A stretch of 64,000 bases of DNA from assembly GCA_032622095.1 (NCBI GenBank), contig CP136064.1, positions 255,045,863 through 255,109,862 on the forward strand. The letters are read 5' to 3'. The notes beneath the pieces are model-generated. The model searched no databases. It was not told the origin of the DNA and saw nothing but the letters and a program-made list of their open reading frames with translations. Shown one piece after another: positions 36,701 through 50,168 of the stretch (position 1 is the stretch's first letter; each line of letters opens with the position of its first letter). The position numbers and the translations under genes were made by a program. The DNA is from Siphonodentalium dalli. Taxonomy: Eukaryota; Mollusca; Scaphopoda; Gadilida; Siphonodentaliidae.

Positions 36701-39700
36701 CTGGTAAGCAAGTTAAGACACAAACCTAAATGTTTCATTACCACGCATCTTGGCATGGTGCATATACCTACCAAATTTCAATGCTTTATCTTTTAAACTT
36801 TCTGAGATATAAGGGTTTTAAAATATATTAAGAATAATAAATAATAATAATAATAATAGAGAAAAATAAAAAATTGAATAACAATATACTTCCATATTAA
36901 AATATGGAAGTATAATAAGGGAATCGCGCGGAATTGATTGGAATGTCGATAGTATGGTTTATTGACATTTCTGTGTTCAGTTGGAACGTTCTGGTGTGAC
37001 CCCCACCCATGCCTCGAAATTTGAAGACGCGTGTAGAAAAGTCGCCATATATCGGCCAATTTTCGAGATATCGAGCTAATTTTTGCGGCATTGTGTTCGC
37101 ATTTGATGCCCCTATAATATTTACCAGGGTTTTGGTGAGGTATTGCGCCGATATTTTACTATGTAGGCCAATATGTATTTTTCTGGTTCATACTTTTTTT
37201 AATATCTCCGGACTCATTCGACATAATGCAGCAAATGAATAATCGTTTAAAAGAACTAAAAATTCCCCATCGAATGATACCAAACACGTCACGATTGGTT
37301 GAAGAAATATAAATTCATAGTGCTTTCCCTGTAAACTTGAAAAAAAGGAAAGGGCCACCATTTCTACATTTGTCAACCGATTCACAAAATTCACGCACGA
37401 TAATACTTAGTACATCCTACAGATACTTCACAACCATTTTGGTTCAAATCGGCGACAAACAAAAATTGACATATTTTGCCCCTCCCCTAGCCCAGAAAAT
37501 AATTGAGCGGACCTTTGTAAAAATTTCCCGGTTTGGTCTTCTGTCTATGTTTAAGACGCTCACATAGAGCAAATCCAGCTGTTGCGCTTCGTCTAGGAGA
37601 AGATCTGCGCACAAGCACTTTCTACACATGGACTTTATTAGTACATTTTTCGATGTGTTATAACTTGGTCATTTCTCACCCGATTTACAAAATTCTTTCA
37701 CGAGTAGCATCAGTACGTCGTATATATATCCGACAGTAAAAATGGCTGGGATCGGTGACAAGAAAAAAATTGACAAATTTTGCACCCCTCCCCAGGTCGA
37801 CAAATTGTTTTCGGACCTTGGTGAAAATTTCCCTGATTTGTGCCCTTTCGTTAGTTAACACGATCACGAGAACCGAATTCAGCTGCCTGACTTCTTATAG
37901 GAGAAGATCTGCGCACAAACTTTTTCCAAAATATTTGTTTAAGGGCCATAACTCTGGTAAGCAAGTTAAGACACAAACCTAAATGTTTCATTACCACGCA
38001 TCTTGGCATGGTGCATATACCTACCAAATTTCAATGCTTTATCTTTTAAACTTTCTGAGATATAAGGGTTTTAAAATATATTAAGAATAATAAATAATAA
38101 TAATAATAATAGAGAAAAATAAAAAATTGAATAACAATATACTTCCATATTAAAATATGGAAGTATAATAAGGGAATCGCGCGGAATTGATTGGAATGTC
38201 GATAGTATGGTTTATTGACATTTCTGTGTTCAGTTGGAACGTTCTGGTGTGACCCCCACCCATGCCTCGAAATTTGAAGACGCGTGTAGAAAAGTCGCCA
38301 TATATCGGCCAATTTTCGAGATATCGAGCTAATTTTTGCGGCATTGTGTTCGCATTTGATGCCCCTATAATATTTACCAGGGTTTTGGTGAGGTATTGCG
38401 CCGATATTTTACTATGTAGGCCAATATGTATTTTTCTGGTTCATACTTTTTTTAATATCTCCGGACTCATTCGACATAATGCAGCAAATGAATAATCATT
38501 TAAAAGAACTAAAAATTCCCCATCGAATGATACCAAACACGTCACGATTGGTTGAAGAAATATAAATTCATAGTGCTTTCCCTGTAAACTTGAAAAAAAG
38601 GAAAGGGCCACCATTTCTACATTTGTCAACCGATTCACAAAATTCACGCACGATAATACTTAGTACATCCTACAGATACTTCACAACCATTTTGGTTCAA
38701 ATCGGCGACAAACAAAAATTGACATATTTTGCCCCTCCCCTAGCCCAGAAAATAATTGAGCGGACCTTTGTAAAAATTTCCCGGTTTGGTCTTCTGTCTA
38801 TGTTTAAGACGCTCACATAGAGCAAATCCAGCTGTTGCGCTTCGTCTAGGAGAAGATCTGCGCACAAGCACTTTCTACACATGGACTTTATTAGTACATT
38901 TTTCGATGTGTTATAACTTGGTCATTTCTCACCCGATTTACAAAATTCTTTCACGAGTAGCATCAGTACGTCGTATATATATCCGACAGTAAAAATGGCT
39001 GGGATCGGTGACAAGAAAAAAATTGACAAATTTTGCACCCCTCCCCAGGTCGACAAATTGTTTTCGGACCTTGGTGAAAATTTCCCTGATTTGTGCCCTT
39101 TCGTTAGTTAACACGATCACGAGAACCGAATTCAGCTGCCTGACTTCTTATAGGAGAAGATCTGCGCACAAACTTTTTCCAAAATATTTGTTTAAGGGCC
39201 ATAACTCTGGTAAGCAAGTTAAGACACAAACCTAAATGTTTCATTACCACGCATCTTGGCATGGTGCATATACCTACCAAATTTCAATGCTTTATCTTTT
39301 AAACTTTCTGAGATATAAGGGTTTTAAAATATATTAAGAATAATAAATAATAATAATAATAATAGAGAAAAATAAAAAATTGAATAACAATATACTTCCA
39401 TATTAAAATATGGAAGTATAATAAGGGAATCGCGCGGAATTGATTGGAATGTCGATAGTATGGTTTATTGACATTTCTGTGTTCAGTTGGAACGTTCTGG
39501 TGTGACCCCCACCCATGCCTCGAAATTTGAAGACGCGTGTAGAAAAGTCGCCATATATCGGCCAATTTTCGAGATATCGAGCTAATTTTTGCGGCATTGT
39601 GTTCGCATTTGATGCCCCTATAATATTTACCAGGGTTTTGGTGAGGTATTGCGCCGATATTTTACTATGTAGGCCAATATGTATTTTTCTGGTTCATACT

Positions 39701-41858
39701 TTTTTTAATATCTCCGGACTCATTCGACATAATGCAGCAAATGAATAATCGTTTAAAAGAACTAAAAATTCCCCATCGAATGATACCAAACACGTCACGA
39801 TTGGTTGAAGAAATATAAATTCATAGTGCTTTCCCTGTAAACTTGAAAAAAAGGAAAGGGCCACCATTTCTACATTTGTCAACCGATTCACAAAATTCAC
39901 GCACGATAATACTTAGTACATCCTACAGATACTTCACAACCATTTTGGTTCAAATCGGCGACAAACAAAAATTGACATATTTTGCCCCTCCCCTAGCCCA
40001 GAAAATAATTGAGCGGACCTTTGTAAAAATTTCCCGGTTTGGTCTTCTGTCTATGTTTAAGACGCTCACATAGAGCAAATCCAGCTGTTGCGCTTCGTCT
40101 AGGAGAAGATCTGCGCACAAGCACTTTCTACACATGGACTTTATTAGTACATTTTTCGATGTGTTATAACTTGGTCATTTCTCACCCGATTTACAAAATT
40201 CTTTCACGAGTAGCATCAGTACGTCGTATATATATCCGACAGTAAAAATGGCTGGGATCGGTGACAAGAAAAAAATTGACAAATTTTGCACCCCTCCCCA
40301 GGTCGACAAATTGTTTTCGGACCTTGGTGAAAATTTCCCTGATTTGTGCCCTTTCGTTAGTTAACACGATCACGAGAACCGAATTCAGCTGCCTGACTTC
40401 TTATAGGAGAAGATCTGCGCACAAACTTTTTCCAAAATATTTGTTTAAGGGCCATAACTCTGGTAAGCAAGTTAAGACACAAACCTAAATGTTTCATTAC
40501 CACGCATCTTGGCATGGTGCATATACCTACCAAATTTCAATGCTTTATCTTTTAAACTTTCTGAGATATAAGGGTTTTAAAATATATTAAGAATAATAAA
40601 TAATAATAATAATAATAGAGAAAAATAAAAAATTGAATAACAATATACTTCCATATTAAAATATGGAAGTATAATAAGGGAATCGCGCGGAATTGATTGG
40701 AATGTCGATAGTATGGTTTATTGACATTTCTGTGTTCAGTTGGAACGTTCTGGTGTGACCCCCACCCATGCCTCGAAATTTGAAGACGCGTGTAGAAAAG
40801 TCGCCATATATCGGCCAATTTTCGAGATATCGAGCTAATTTTTGCGGCATTGTGTTCGCATTTGATGCCCCTATAATATTTACCAGGGTTTTGGTGAGGT
40901 ATTGCGCCGATATTTTACTATGTAGGCCAATATGTATTTTTCTGGTTCATACTTTTTTTAATATCTCCGGACTCATTCGACATAATGCAGCAAATGAATA
41001 ATCGTTTAAAAGAACTAAAAATTCCCCATCGAATGATACCAAACACGTCACGATTGGTTGAAGAAATATAAATTCATAGTGCTTTCCCTGTAAACTTGAA
41101 AAAAAGGAAAGGGCCACCATTTCTACATTTGTCAACCGATTCACAAAATTCACGCACGATAATACTTAGTACATCCTACAGATACTTCACAACCATTTTG
41201 GTTCAAATCGGCGACAAACAAAAATTGACATATTTTGCCCCTCCCCTAGCCCAGAAAATAATTGAGCGGACCTTTGTAAAAATTTCCCGGTTTGGTCTTC
41301 TGTCTATGTTTAAGACGCTCACATAGAGCAAATCCAGCTGTTGCGCTTCGTCTAGGAGAAGATCTGCGCACAAGCACTTTCTACACATGGACTTTATTAG
41401 TACATTTTTCGATGTGTTATAACTTGGTCATTTCTCACCCGATTTACAAAATTCTTTCACGAGTAGCATCAGTACGTCGTATATATATCCGACAGTAAAA
41501 ATGGCTGGGATCGGTGACAAGAAAAAAATTGACAAATTTTGCACCCCTCCCCAGGTCGACAAATTGTTTTCGGACCTTGGTGAAAATTTCCCTGATTTGT
41601 GCCCTTTCGTTAGTTAACACGATCACGAGAACCGAATTCAGCTGCCTGACTTCTTATAGGAGAAGATCTGCGCACAAACTTTTTCCAAAATATTTGTTTA
41701 AGGGCCATAACTCTGGTAAGCAAGTTAAGACACAAACCTAAATGTTTCATTACCACGCATCTTGGCATGGTGCATATACCTACCAAATTTCAATGCTTTA
41801 TCTTTTAAACTTTCTGAGATATAAGGGTTTTAAAATATATTAAGAATAATAAATAATA
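33773..41858. repeat. Tandem array C1, 1253-bp units, about 6.5 copies
   Basis: Palindromes start at 34380, 35633, 36886, 38139, 39392 and 40645, spaced exactly 1253 bp. Visible differences are few: a C at about 34080 in the first copy where the others have T, and an A near 38498. The unit is collinear with D and more distantly with A, B and E. It contains two related sub-repeats with CCGATTnACAAAATTC cores, 303 bp apart when read across the unit boundary. C1 is almost identical to array C2 at 50101-56433. Confidence 0.97.
34326..34407. repeat. Family C (AAT)n, short tail and perfect palindrome
   Basis: The (AAT)n tract (34326-34353) leads through the tail AGAGAAAAATAAAAAATTG into AACAAT. 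A perfect palindrome with 13-bp arms, ATACTTCCATATT and AATATGGAAGTAT around AA, follows at 34380-34407. The body then starts AAGGGAATCGCGCGG. It is repeated at every C palindrome position (C1: see array entry; C2: 50141, 51394, 52647, 53900, 55153, 56406). Confidence 0.93.
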
Positions 41859-41903
41859 ACTAGGATTTAAATTTCTGAAATGCCAGAAATTTTATACTTC
41901 CAT
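41845..41903 (+). mobile_element. Terminal block T2: (AAT)n, ACTAG, hairpin, ATACTTCCAT
   Basis: ACTAG is at 41859-41863. The hairpin has a perfect 9-bp stem AAATTTCTG/CAGAAATTT with loop AAATGC (41869-41892). ATACTTCCAT follows at 41894-41903. The stem differs from T3 at one base pair, with both sides changed in compensation. Confidence 0.68.
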
Positions 41904-42239
41904 GGAATATTTAATTTTTAATGAACACAATCTTTATATTATATGGAAATTATATATTAAATAATTAAAAGAAATGAATGAGAAAAAGATCATAGACATG
42001 GATTGTAAGTTCAGAATTTCGACCTGTTGGTAATTATTAATGATATATGCGGATTTATTTGTTAAAACTGTCGTGGCGATTACTGCCCTTAGTCTCTTGT
42101 TACGATTGTTATAATGATACTAATATTATGCAATACGCCACAACCCTGGCTGCTAATTTATAACAAACACTCTCACACTACATAAGCGAAATACTACATA
42201 CCACTGTAAGCCATGAAAGTCTTAAGATATATATCATTA
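41904..42239. other. AT-rich spacer between C1 terminus and head 1
   Basis: Non-repetitive AT-rich DNA with runs such as AATTATATATTAAATAATTA near 41948. No gene or RNA is recognised. It lacks the G-poor CATAACC character seen after T1 and T3. Confidence 0.45.
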
Positions 42240-43696
42240 ATATAATGCTACGGCCGTGCAACATTCTATAGTCGTTCGCTCAAAAACTTAGAAAATCGCA
42301 CTAAAGTTGCACATAGATACTACCCATCATATCCACTCGTCAATTTTGCATTATCTGGATTCGAGATTCCACCCCCCCTCCCATTGAGTTTTGTTGGAAT
42401 TTTTCAAAACGTGTGAACCATTCCTAACCGAGCTCTCCGTTGGGCAGGTTGCTTTTATAGCAGAGCGGTCAAAATTTGCGGGCAATCTGACAGTATACCG
42501 ACGTACCTGTCCCTGCATTATATTAATATTAATAAATGTCCTAGTGTATACAGTCATCCGGTGGTATTTTTCTATTAACATGTGAATGCATGTAATATCG
42601 GGCACTTAATCCTGATTAACTCATTGCGCATTTATTTTAAAAGTTAGTACATGTCACGGAATTTGCCGAAAGCCTCGACCCACACCGATGCAAGCTCTCT
42701 GTTAAACGGATTGCTTTTAAACAACGACAGTCAAACTTCCAGGATGTATCTATTGTATACCGATGTACCTGCTAGCGCATTTCACTCGCTCCTTCATTAG
42801 CCTGTTTGAATTTGACGGGAATATTGGATAATTTCGAGTTTTGCCATATATCTATGGCAGGCTGTGTTCATCTGCATGTAGTGCGTATTACGCTATATCG
42901 CGTCGCCACTAGTAAACCCTTTGCTCTGAAACTTAAGAAATTGCACCAGAGTTGGGCGTTGATACCCCTATCACACCCGCTCATCAGCAAAATTGTAACT
43001 CCGTATTTGATATTTTGAAGTATTTTTCAACTTTTGTTTTTTGTTGGAATTTGCCAATTTGAACCCACCTGAACACGAGTTCTCCGTTGGTCAGGTTGCT
43101 TTGATAGTAGAGCGGTCAAACTTTCGGATATTATCAGAAGTATATCGACGTACCTGCTCCTGCATTAGCTCGCTCCTTCATTAACCCGGTCGGATTTGGC
43201 GAGAAAAATAGGTTAGTGATACAGCACTTAACAAAACTTATTTACATTATAAAGCCTCGCTACGAGTAAACCTTCGACCTTAGCGCCAATTAAGCAGACA
43301 TCAATAAGTTGCGCTTGGATACTATCTATCATATGCACTACTCAGAAAATTTTTAGCTCGATGTTTCATTTTTTAGACAATTTCCCCCCTTTGATTTTTG
43401 TTGGAATTTGCAAAAAGTCTGAACCCACCGAACCTCGCTCGCTGTTGGGCAGGTTTCTGTTATAGTAGAGCTATCAAACTTCGGGGGCCTACCTGTGAGA
43501 TACCAGTATACCCGCTCCTGCATTAACCTTGCTCATCAATTAGCCCATTGGAATTGGCGCCAAAAATATGTCATTTTCTTGTCCATGCTGTAGATCGGTA
43601 ACGGTTGGGACAAAAAACTTATAAATGGTATATTCCGGTCCGAATCACTCTTCCCATCTGGAGCACGCAATAAAAATATTATTCCGCTGGACTTGT

Positions 43697-43734
43697 TTTT
43701 TTGTTTGTTTTTTTGTTTGTTGTTTTTGCTAAAT
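43697..43734. repeat. T/G-rich tract in head 1
   Basis: Runs of T interrupted by G (TTTGTTTG pattern). At the same place in head 2 there is an uninterrupted run of 33 T. Copies of the same element have therefore diverged in this tract. Confidence 0.8.
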
Positions 43735-43760
43735 CTGACGTTTACATCCGCCACCGGTCA

Positions 43761-43860
43761 GCCTGGTCTCACCACCCTCGGCCTGGTCTTACCATCCCGA
43801 CATGGTATCACCACCAGGCATGGTCTCGTCGCCTCCCCGATATGGTCTCACCCTCTCCCA
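43761..43860. repeat. 20-bp minisatellite, five copies, in head 1
   Basis: Five imperfect units of 18-22 bp, the first GCCTGGTCTCACCACCCTCG, start at 43761, 43781, 43801, 43819 and 43841. The corresponding series is at 63788-63886. It lies about 20 bp before the start of the D array in both heads. Confidence 0.88.
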
Positions 43861-43881
43861 TGCTCCTTCATTAGCCAAATT

Positions 43882-46800
43882 ATATAATATTCGATGGTCT
43901 GTAACTTGGACATTTCTCAACCGATTTACAAAATTCTTTCAGGAGGATCATTAGTACGTCCTAAAGATACATGGTAGTAAAAATGGTTGAAATCATCGCA
44001 AAAATAAAATTGCGAAAATTTCGCCCCCACCCTAACCAAAAAATGTAAGTCCGACCCTGTCCAAATTATTTTTGTGAAGTATATTGACAACGGCCAGCAC
44101 TACCATAGAAACTAAATCCAGCTATCTTTCTTGCTATGTGAGAACAGGCGATCAGAACATTTCGAGGTTGACATATATATGGGAGATAACTCTGGAGAGG
44201 AAAGACGGACAGAGTTTTTGATGTGCTCATGATTCAGTGGATATCAAGATGTATGTATCGACCAAATTTCAGTGCTGTACTCCTTATATTTTCGGAGTTC
44301 TGAAAACACCAATTGTTCACATAAAGGGAGATAACTCTGCAAATCAAGTGAGGACATGATTCTCAATAGGCCTAAGCACTACAGTTTGTATACATATATA
44401 TACATACAAAGTTTTAGCTTTCTAACTCTTGTATTGACTGAGCTATGCTCATTATAAAATTGCTAAGAAGAATAAAGAATAATAATAATAGAGAAAAATA
44501 AAAATCACAAAAACAATATACTTCCATGTAAAACATGGAAGTATAATTAGGGAATCGCGCGGAATTGATTGTTATGTCCATAGTACGGTTTCTTGACATT
44601 TCTGTGTTCAGTTGGAACCTTCTGGTGTGACCCCCACCCATACCTCGGAATTAGGTGACGCGGGTAGAAAAGTCACCATATCTCGGCCAATTTTCGAGAT
44701 ATCGAGCTAATTTTTGCGGCATTGTGTTCGCAATTGATGCCCCTTTATTATATAGTAGGGTTTTAGTAAGATATTGTGGCAATATTCTACTATGTAGGCC
44801 TATATATATGCTGTTCAGTGTATACATTTCGATTATCTCTGGCTTCCATCAATATAATACGGTAAGTAGGTAATTATTTAGAAGTACTAGAAATTCTCCA
44901 TCGAATGACACCAAAAAAGTGACGATTGGTTGTAGGAATTTAAATCCATAGTGTATCTTGTGTAAACTTGATAAGAATTAATGGGCCACAATTTCTACAT
45001 TTTTCAACCGATTTACAAAATTCTGTCCGGAGTACTCCCAGAACGTCCTATAGATACTTCACAACAATTTTGGTTCGAATCGAAGACGACAAAAAAATTA
45101 CAATTTTTGCCCCCTCCCTAATAGGGACAAATATTTTTGGATCTTGGTAAAAATTGCACCAGTTCGTCTTCTCTCTATGAGTAACACGCTCACATAAACC
45201 AAATCCTGCTCATTTGCGTCGTTTAGGAGGAGTTGTGGTCACAACCACTTTCTCCTCAGCCAATGTATGAATATAATATTCGATGGTCTGTAACTTGGAC
45301 ATTTCTCAACCGATTTACAAAATTCTTTCAGGAGGATCATTAGTACGTCCTAAAGATACATGGTAGTAAAAATGGTTGAAATCATCGCAAAAATAAAATT
45401 GCGAAAATTTCGCCCCCACCCTAACCAAAAAATGTAAGTCCGACCCTGTCCAAATTATTTTTGTGAAGTATATTGACAACGGCCAGCACTACCATAGAAA
45501 CTAAATCCAGCTATCTTTCTTGCTATGTGAGAACAGGCGATCAGAACATTTCGAGGTTGACATATATATGGGAGATAACTCTGGAGAGGAAAGACGGACA
45601 GAGTTTTTGATGTGCTCATGATTCAGTGGATATCAAGATGTATGTATCGACCAAATTTCAGTGCTGTACTCCTTATATTTTCGGAGTTCTGAAAACACCA
45701 ATTGTTCACATAAAGGGAGATAACTCTGCAAATCAAGTGAGGACATGATTCTCAATAGGCCTAAGCACTACAGTTTGTATACATATATATACATACAAAG
45801 TCTTAGCTTTCTAACTCTTGTATTGACTGAGCTATGCTCATTATAAAATTGCTAAGAAGAATAAAGAATAATAATAATAGAGAAAAATAAAAATCACAAA
45901 AACAATATACTTCCATGTAAAACATGGAAGTATAATTAGGGAATCGCGCGGAATTGATTGTTATGTCCATAGTACGGTTTCTTGACATTTCTGTGTTCAG
46001 TTGGAACCTTCTGGTGTGACCCCCACCCATACCTCGGAATTAGGTGACGCGGGTAGAAAAGTCACCATATCTCGGCCAATTTTCGAGATATCGAGCTAAT
46101 TTTTGCGGCATTGTGTTCGCAATTGATGCCCCTTTATTATATAGTAGGGTTTTAGTAAGATATTGTGGCAATATTCTACTATGTAGGCCTATATATATGC
46201 TGTTCAGTGTATACATTTCGATTATCTCTGGCTTCCATCAATATAATACGGTAAGTAGGTAATTATTTAGAAGTACTAGAAATTCTCCATCGAATGACAC
46301 CAAAAAAGTGACGATTGGTTGTAGGAATTTAAATCCATAGTGTATCTTGTGTAAACTTGATAAGAATTAATGGGCCACAATTTCTACATTTTTCAACCGA
46401 TTTACAAAATTCTGTCTGGGGTACTCCCAGAACGTCCTATAGATACTTCACAACAATTTTGGTTCGAATCGAAGACGACAAAAAAATTACAATTTTTGCC
46501 CCCTCCCTAATAGGGACAAATATTTTTGGATCTTGGTAAAAATTGCACCAGTTCGTCTTCTCTCTATGAGTAACACGCTCACATAAACCAAATCCTGCTC
46601 ATTTGCGTCGTTTAGGAGGAGTTGTGGTCACAACCACTTTCTCCTCAGCCAATGTATGAATATAATATTCGATGGTCTGTAACTTGGACATTTCTCAACC
46701 GATTTACAAAATTCTTTCAGGAGGATCATTAGTACGTCCTAAAGATACATGGTAGTAAAAATGGTTGAAATCATCGCAAAAATAAAATTGCGAAAATTTC

Positions 46801-49800
46801 GCCCCCACCCTAACCAAAAAATGTAAGTCCGACCCTGTCCAAATTATTTTTGTGAAGTATATTGACAACGGCCAGCACTACCATAGAAACTAAATCCAGC
46901 TATCTTTCTTGCTATGTGAGAACAGGCGATCAGAACATTTCGAGGTTGACATATATATGGGAGATAACTCTGGAGAGGAAAGACGGACAGAGTTTTTGAT
47001 GTGCTCATGATTCAGTGGATATCAAGATGTATGTATCGACCAAATTTCAGTGCTGTACTCCTTATATTTTCGGAGTTCTGAAAACACCAATTGTTCACAT
47101 AAAGGGAGATAACTCTGCAAATCAAGTGAGGACATGATTCTCAATAGGCCTAAGCACTACAGTTTGTATACATATATATACATACAAAGTTTTAGCTTTC
47201 TAACTCTTGTATTGACTGAGCTATGCTCATTATAAAATTGCTAAGAAGAATAAAGAATAATAATAATAGAGAAAAATAAAAATCACAAAAACAATATACT
47301 TCCATGTAAAACATGGAAGTATAATTAGGGAATCGCGCGGAATTGATTGTTATGTCCATAGTACGGTTTCTTGACATTTCTGTGTTCAGTTGGAACCTTC
47401 TGGTGTGACCCCCACCCATACCTCGGAATTAGGTGACGCGGGTAGAAAAGTCACCATATCTCGGCCAATTTTCGAGATATCGAGCTAATTTTTGCGGCAT
47501 TGTGTTCGCAATTGATGCCCCTTTATTATATAGTAGGGTTTTAGTAAGATATTGTGGCAATATTCTACTATGTAGGCCTATATATATGCTGTTCAGTGTA
47601 TACATTTCGATTATCTCTGGCTTCCATCAATATAATACGGTAAGTAGGTAATTATTTAGAAGTACTAGAAATTCTCCATCGAATGACACCAAAAAAGTGA
47701 CGATTGGTTGTAGGAATTTAAATCCATAGTGTATCTTGTGTAAACTTGATAAGAATTAATGGGCCACAATTTCTACATTTTTCAACCGATTTACAAAATT
47801 CTGTCTGGAGTACTCCCAGAACGTCCTATAGATACTTCACAACAATTTTGGTTCGAATCGAAGACGACAAAAAAATTACAATTTTTGCCCCCTCCCTAAT
47901 AGGGACAAATATTTTTGGATCTTGGTAAAAATTGCACCAGTTCGTCTTCTCTCTATGAGTAACACGCTCACATAAACCAAATCCTGCTCATTTGCGTCGT
48001 TTAGGAGGAGTTGTGGTCACAACCACTTTCTCCTCAGCCAATGTATGAATATAATATTCGATGGTCTGTAACTTGGACATTTCTCAACCGATTTACAAAA
48101 TTCTTTCAGGAGGATCATTAGTACGTCCTAAAGATACATGGTAGTAAAAATGGTTGAAATCATCGCAAAAATAAAATTGCGAAAATTTCGCCCCCACCCT
48201 AACCAAAAAATGTAAGTCCGACCCTGTCCAAATTATTTTTGTGAAGTATATTGACAACGGCCAGCACTACCATAGAAACTAAATCCAGCTATCTTTCTTG
48301 CTATGTGAGAACAGGCGATCAGAACATTTCGAGGTTGACATATATATGGGAGATAACTCTGGAGAGGAAAGACGGACAGAGTTTTTGATGTGCTCATGAT
48401 TCAGTGGATATCAAGATGTATGTATCGACCAAATTTCAGTGCTGTACTCCTTATATTTTCGGAGTTCTGAAAACACCAATTGTTCACATAAAGGGAGATA
48501 ACTCTGCAAATCAAGTGAGGACATGATTCTCAATAGGCCTAAGCACTACAGTTTGTATACATATATATACATACAAAGTTTTAGCTTTCTAACTCTTGTA
48601 TTGACTGAGCTATGCTCATTATAAAATTGCTAAGAAGAATAAAGAATAATAATAATAGAGAAAAATAAAAATCACAAAAACAATATACTTCCATGTAAAA
48701 CATGGAAGTATAATTAGGGAATCGCGCGGAATTGATTGTTATGTCCATAGTACGGTTTCTTGACATTTCTGTGTTCAGTTGGAACCTTCTGGTGTGACCC
48801 CCACCCATACCTCGGAATTAGGTGACGCGGGTAGAAAAGTCACCATATCTCGGCCAATTTTCGAGATATCGAGCTAATTTTTGCGGCATTGTGTTCGCAA
48901 TTGATGCCCCTTTATTATATAGTAGGGTTTTAGTAAGATATTGTGGCAATATTCTACTATGTAGGCCTATATATATGCTGTTCAGTGTATACATTTCGAT
49001 TATCTCTGGCTTCCATCAATATAATACGGTAAGTAGGTAATTATTTAGAAGTACTAGAAATTCTCCATCGAATGACACCAAAAAAGTGACGATTGGTTGT
49101 AGGAATTTAAATCCATAGTGTATCTTGTGTAAACTTGATAAGAATTAATGGGCCACAATTTCTACATTTTTCAACCGATTTACAAAATTCTGTCCGGAGT
49201 ACTCCCAGAACGTCCTATAGATACTTCACAACAATTTTGGTTCGAATCGAAGACGACAAAAAAATTACAATTTTTGCCCCCTCCCTAATAGGGACAAATA
49301 TTTTTGGATCTTGGTAAAAATTGCACCAGTTCGTCTTCTCTCTATGAGTAACACGCTCACATAAACCAAATCCTGCTCATTTGCGTCGTTTAGGAGGAGT
49401 TGTGGTCACAACCACTTTCTCCTCAGCCAATGTATGAATATAATATTCGATGGTCTGTAACTTGGACATTTCTCAACCGATTTACAAAATTCTTTCAGGA
49501 GGATCATTAGTACGTCCTAAAGATACATGGTAGTAAAAATGGTTGAAATCATCGCAAAAATAAAATTGCGAAAATTTCGCCCCCACCCTAACCAAAAAAT
49601 GTAAGTCCGACCCTGTCCAAATTATTTTTGTGAAGTATATTGACAACGGCCAGCACTACCATAGAAACTAAATCCAGCTATCTTTCTTGCTATGTGAGAA
49701 CAGGCGATCAGAACATTTCGAGGTTGACATATATATGGGAGATAACTCTGGAGAGGAAAGACGGACAGAGTTTTTGATGTGCTCATGATTCAGTGGATAT

Positions 49801-50100
49801 CAAGATGTATGTATCGACCAAATTTCAGTGCTGTACTCCTTATATTTTCGGAGTTCTGAAAACACCAATTGTTCACATAAAGGGAGATAACTCTGCAAAT
49901 CAAGTGAGGACATGATTCTCAATAGGCCTAAGCACTACAGTTTGTATACATATATATACATACAAAGTCTTAGCTTTCTAACTCTTGTATTGACTGAGCT
50001 ATGCTCATTATAAAATTGCTAAGAAGAATAAAGAATAATAATAATAGAGAAAAATAAAAATCACAAAAACAATATACTTCCATGTAAAACATGGAAGTAT
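43882..50100. repeat. Tandem array D, 1389-bp units, about 4.5 copies
   Basis: Palindromes start at 44518, 45907, 47296, 48685 and 50074, spaced exactly 1389 bp. Copies differ at a few positions, for example TCCGGAG/TCTGGGG/TCTGGAG near 45026, 46415 and 47804, and AAGTTTTAG/AAGTCTTAG near 44411, 45800, 47189, 48578 and 49967. The last pair alternates in some copies. The body has two GGGAGATAACTCTG sub-repeats and two CCGATTTACAAAATTCT blocks 302 bp apart across the unit boundary. One block containing ATTGCGAAAATTT and a C-rich string is clearly homologous to the 287-bp block of family A. Confidence 0.97.
44471..44544. repeat. Family D (AAT)n, short tail and perfect palindrome
   Basis: The tail AGAGAAAAATAAAAATCAC follows the (AAT)n tract. 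The palindrome at 44518-44544 has perfect 12-bp arms ATACTTCCATGT/ACATGGAAGTAT around AAA. The body then begins AATTAGGGAATCGCGCGG, as in C. The family C palindrome differs in its inner bases, but both arms change together in each family. Confidence 0.92.
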
Positions 50101-50168
50101 AATAATAATAATAGAGAAAAATAAAAAATTGAATAACAATATACTTCCATATTAAAATATGGAAGTAT
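50074..50168. repeat. Junction D to C: two palindromes separated only by a family C tail
   Basis: The D palindrome (50074-50100) is followed by AATAATAATAAT, the C tail (AGAGAAAAATAAAAAATTG) and the C palindrome (50141-50168). No body lies between. The position is equivalent to the A-to-B and C-to-E switches. A 114-codon frame at 49970-50314 on the minus strand exists only because of this fusion. Confidence 0.93.

Larger units (their letters stand above)
33773..41903 (+). mobile_element. Element C1: headless 1253-bp-unit array with terminal hairpin T2
   Basis: The array starts abruptly in mid-unit at TTTGGTCTTCTG (33773) and ends in terminal block T2. The same terminal layout as in the other two systems marks it as a third element copy. 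Its 5' side lacks the D-type head, so it is either 5'-truncated or has a different head. The flank at the start carries a T-run before GGTCTTCTG, giving 3-4 bases of microhomology with the internal copies. Confidence 0.45.
42240..43881 (+). mobile_element. Head 1: 5' region of the D-C-E element, made of diverged 270-380 bp repeats
   Basis: The block contains at least four diverged copies of a module. In order, the module carries GTTGGAATTTGC, GAACCCACC, TTGGTCAGGTTGC, AGAGCGGTCAAACTT, ACGTACCTGCTCCTGCATTA and CTCGCTCCTTCATTA. Modules start near 42391, 42659, 43041 and 43399. From about 42543 onward it is homologous to head 2 (62461-63906), with substitutions and indels. It ends in a T-rich tract and a 20-bp minisatellite immediately before array D. 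Longest frames are 64-84 codons, with no domain recognised. Confidence 0.65.

Noticed and set aside
45072-45082. GGTTCGAATCG in D units as a tRNA/SINE B box
   Set aside because: The flanking bases do not form a T-arm stem, and no acceptor stem or convincing A box lies at the expected distance.
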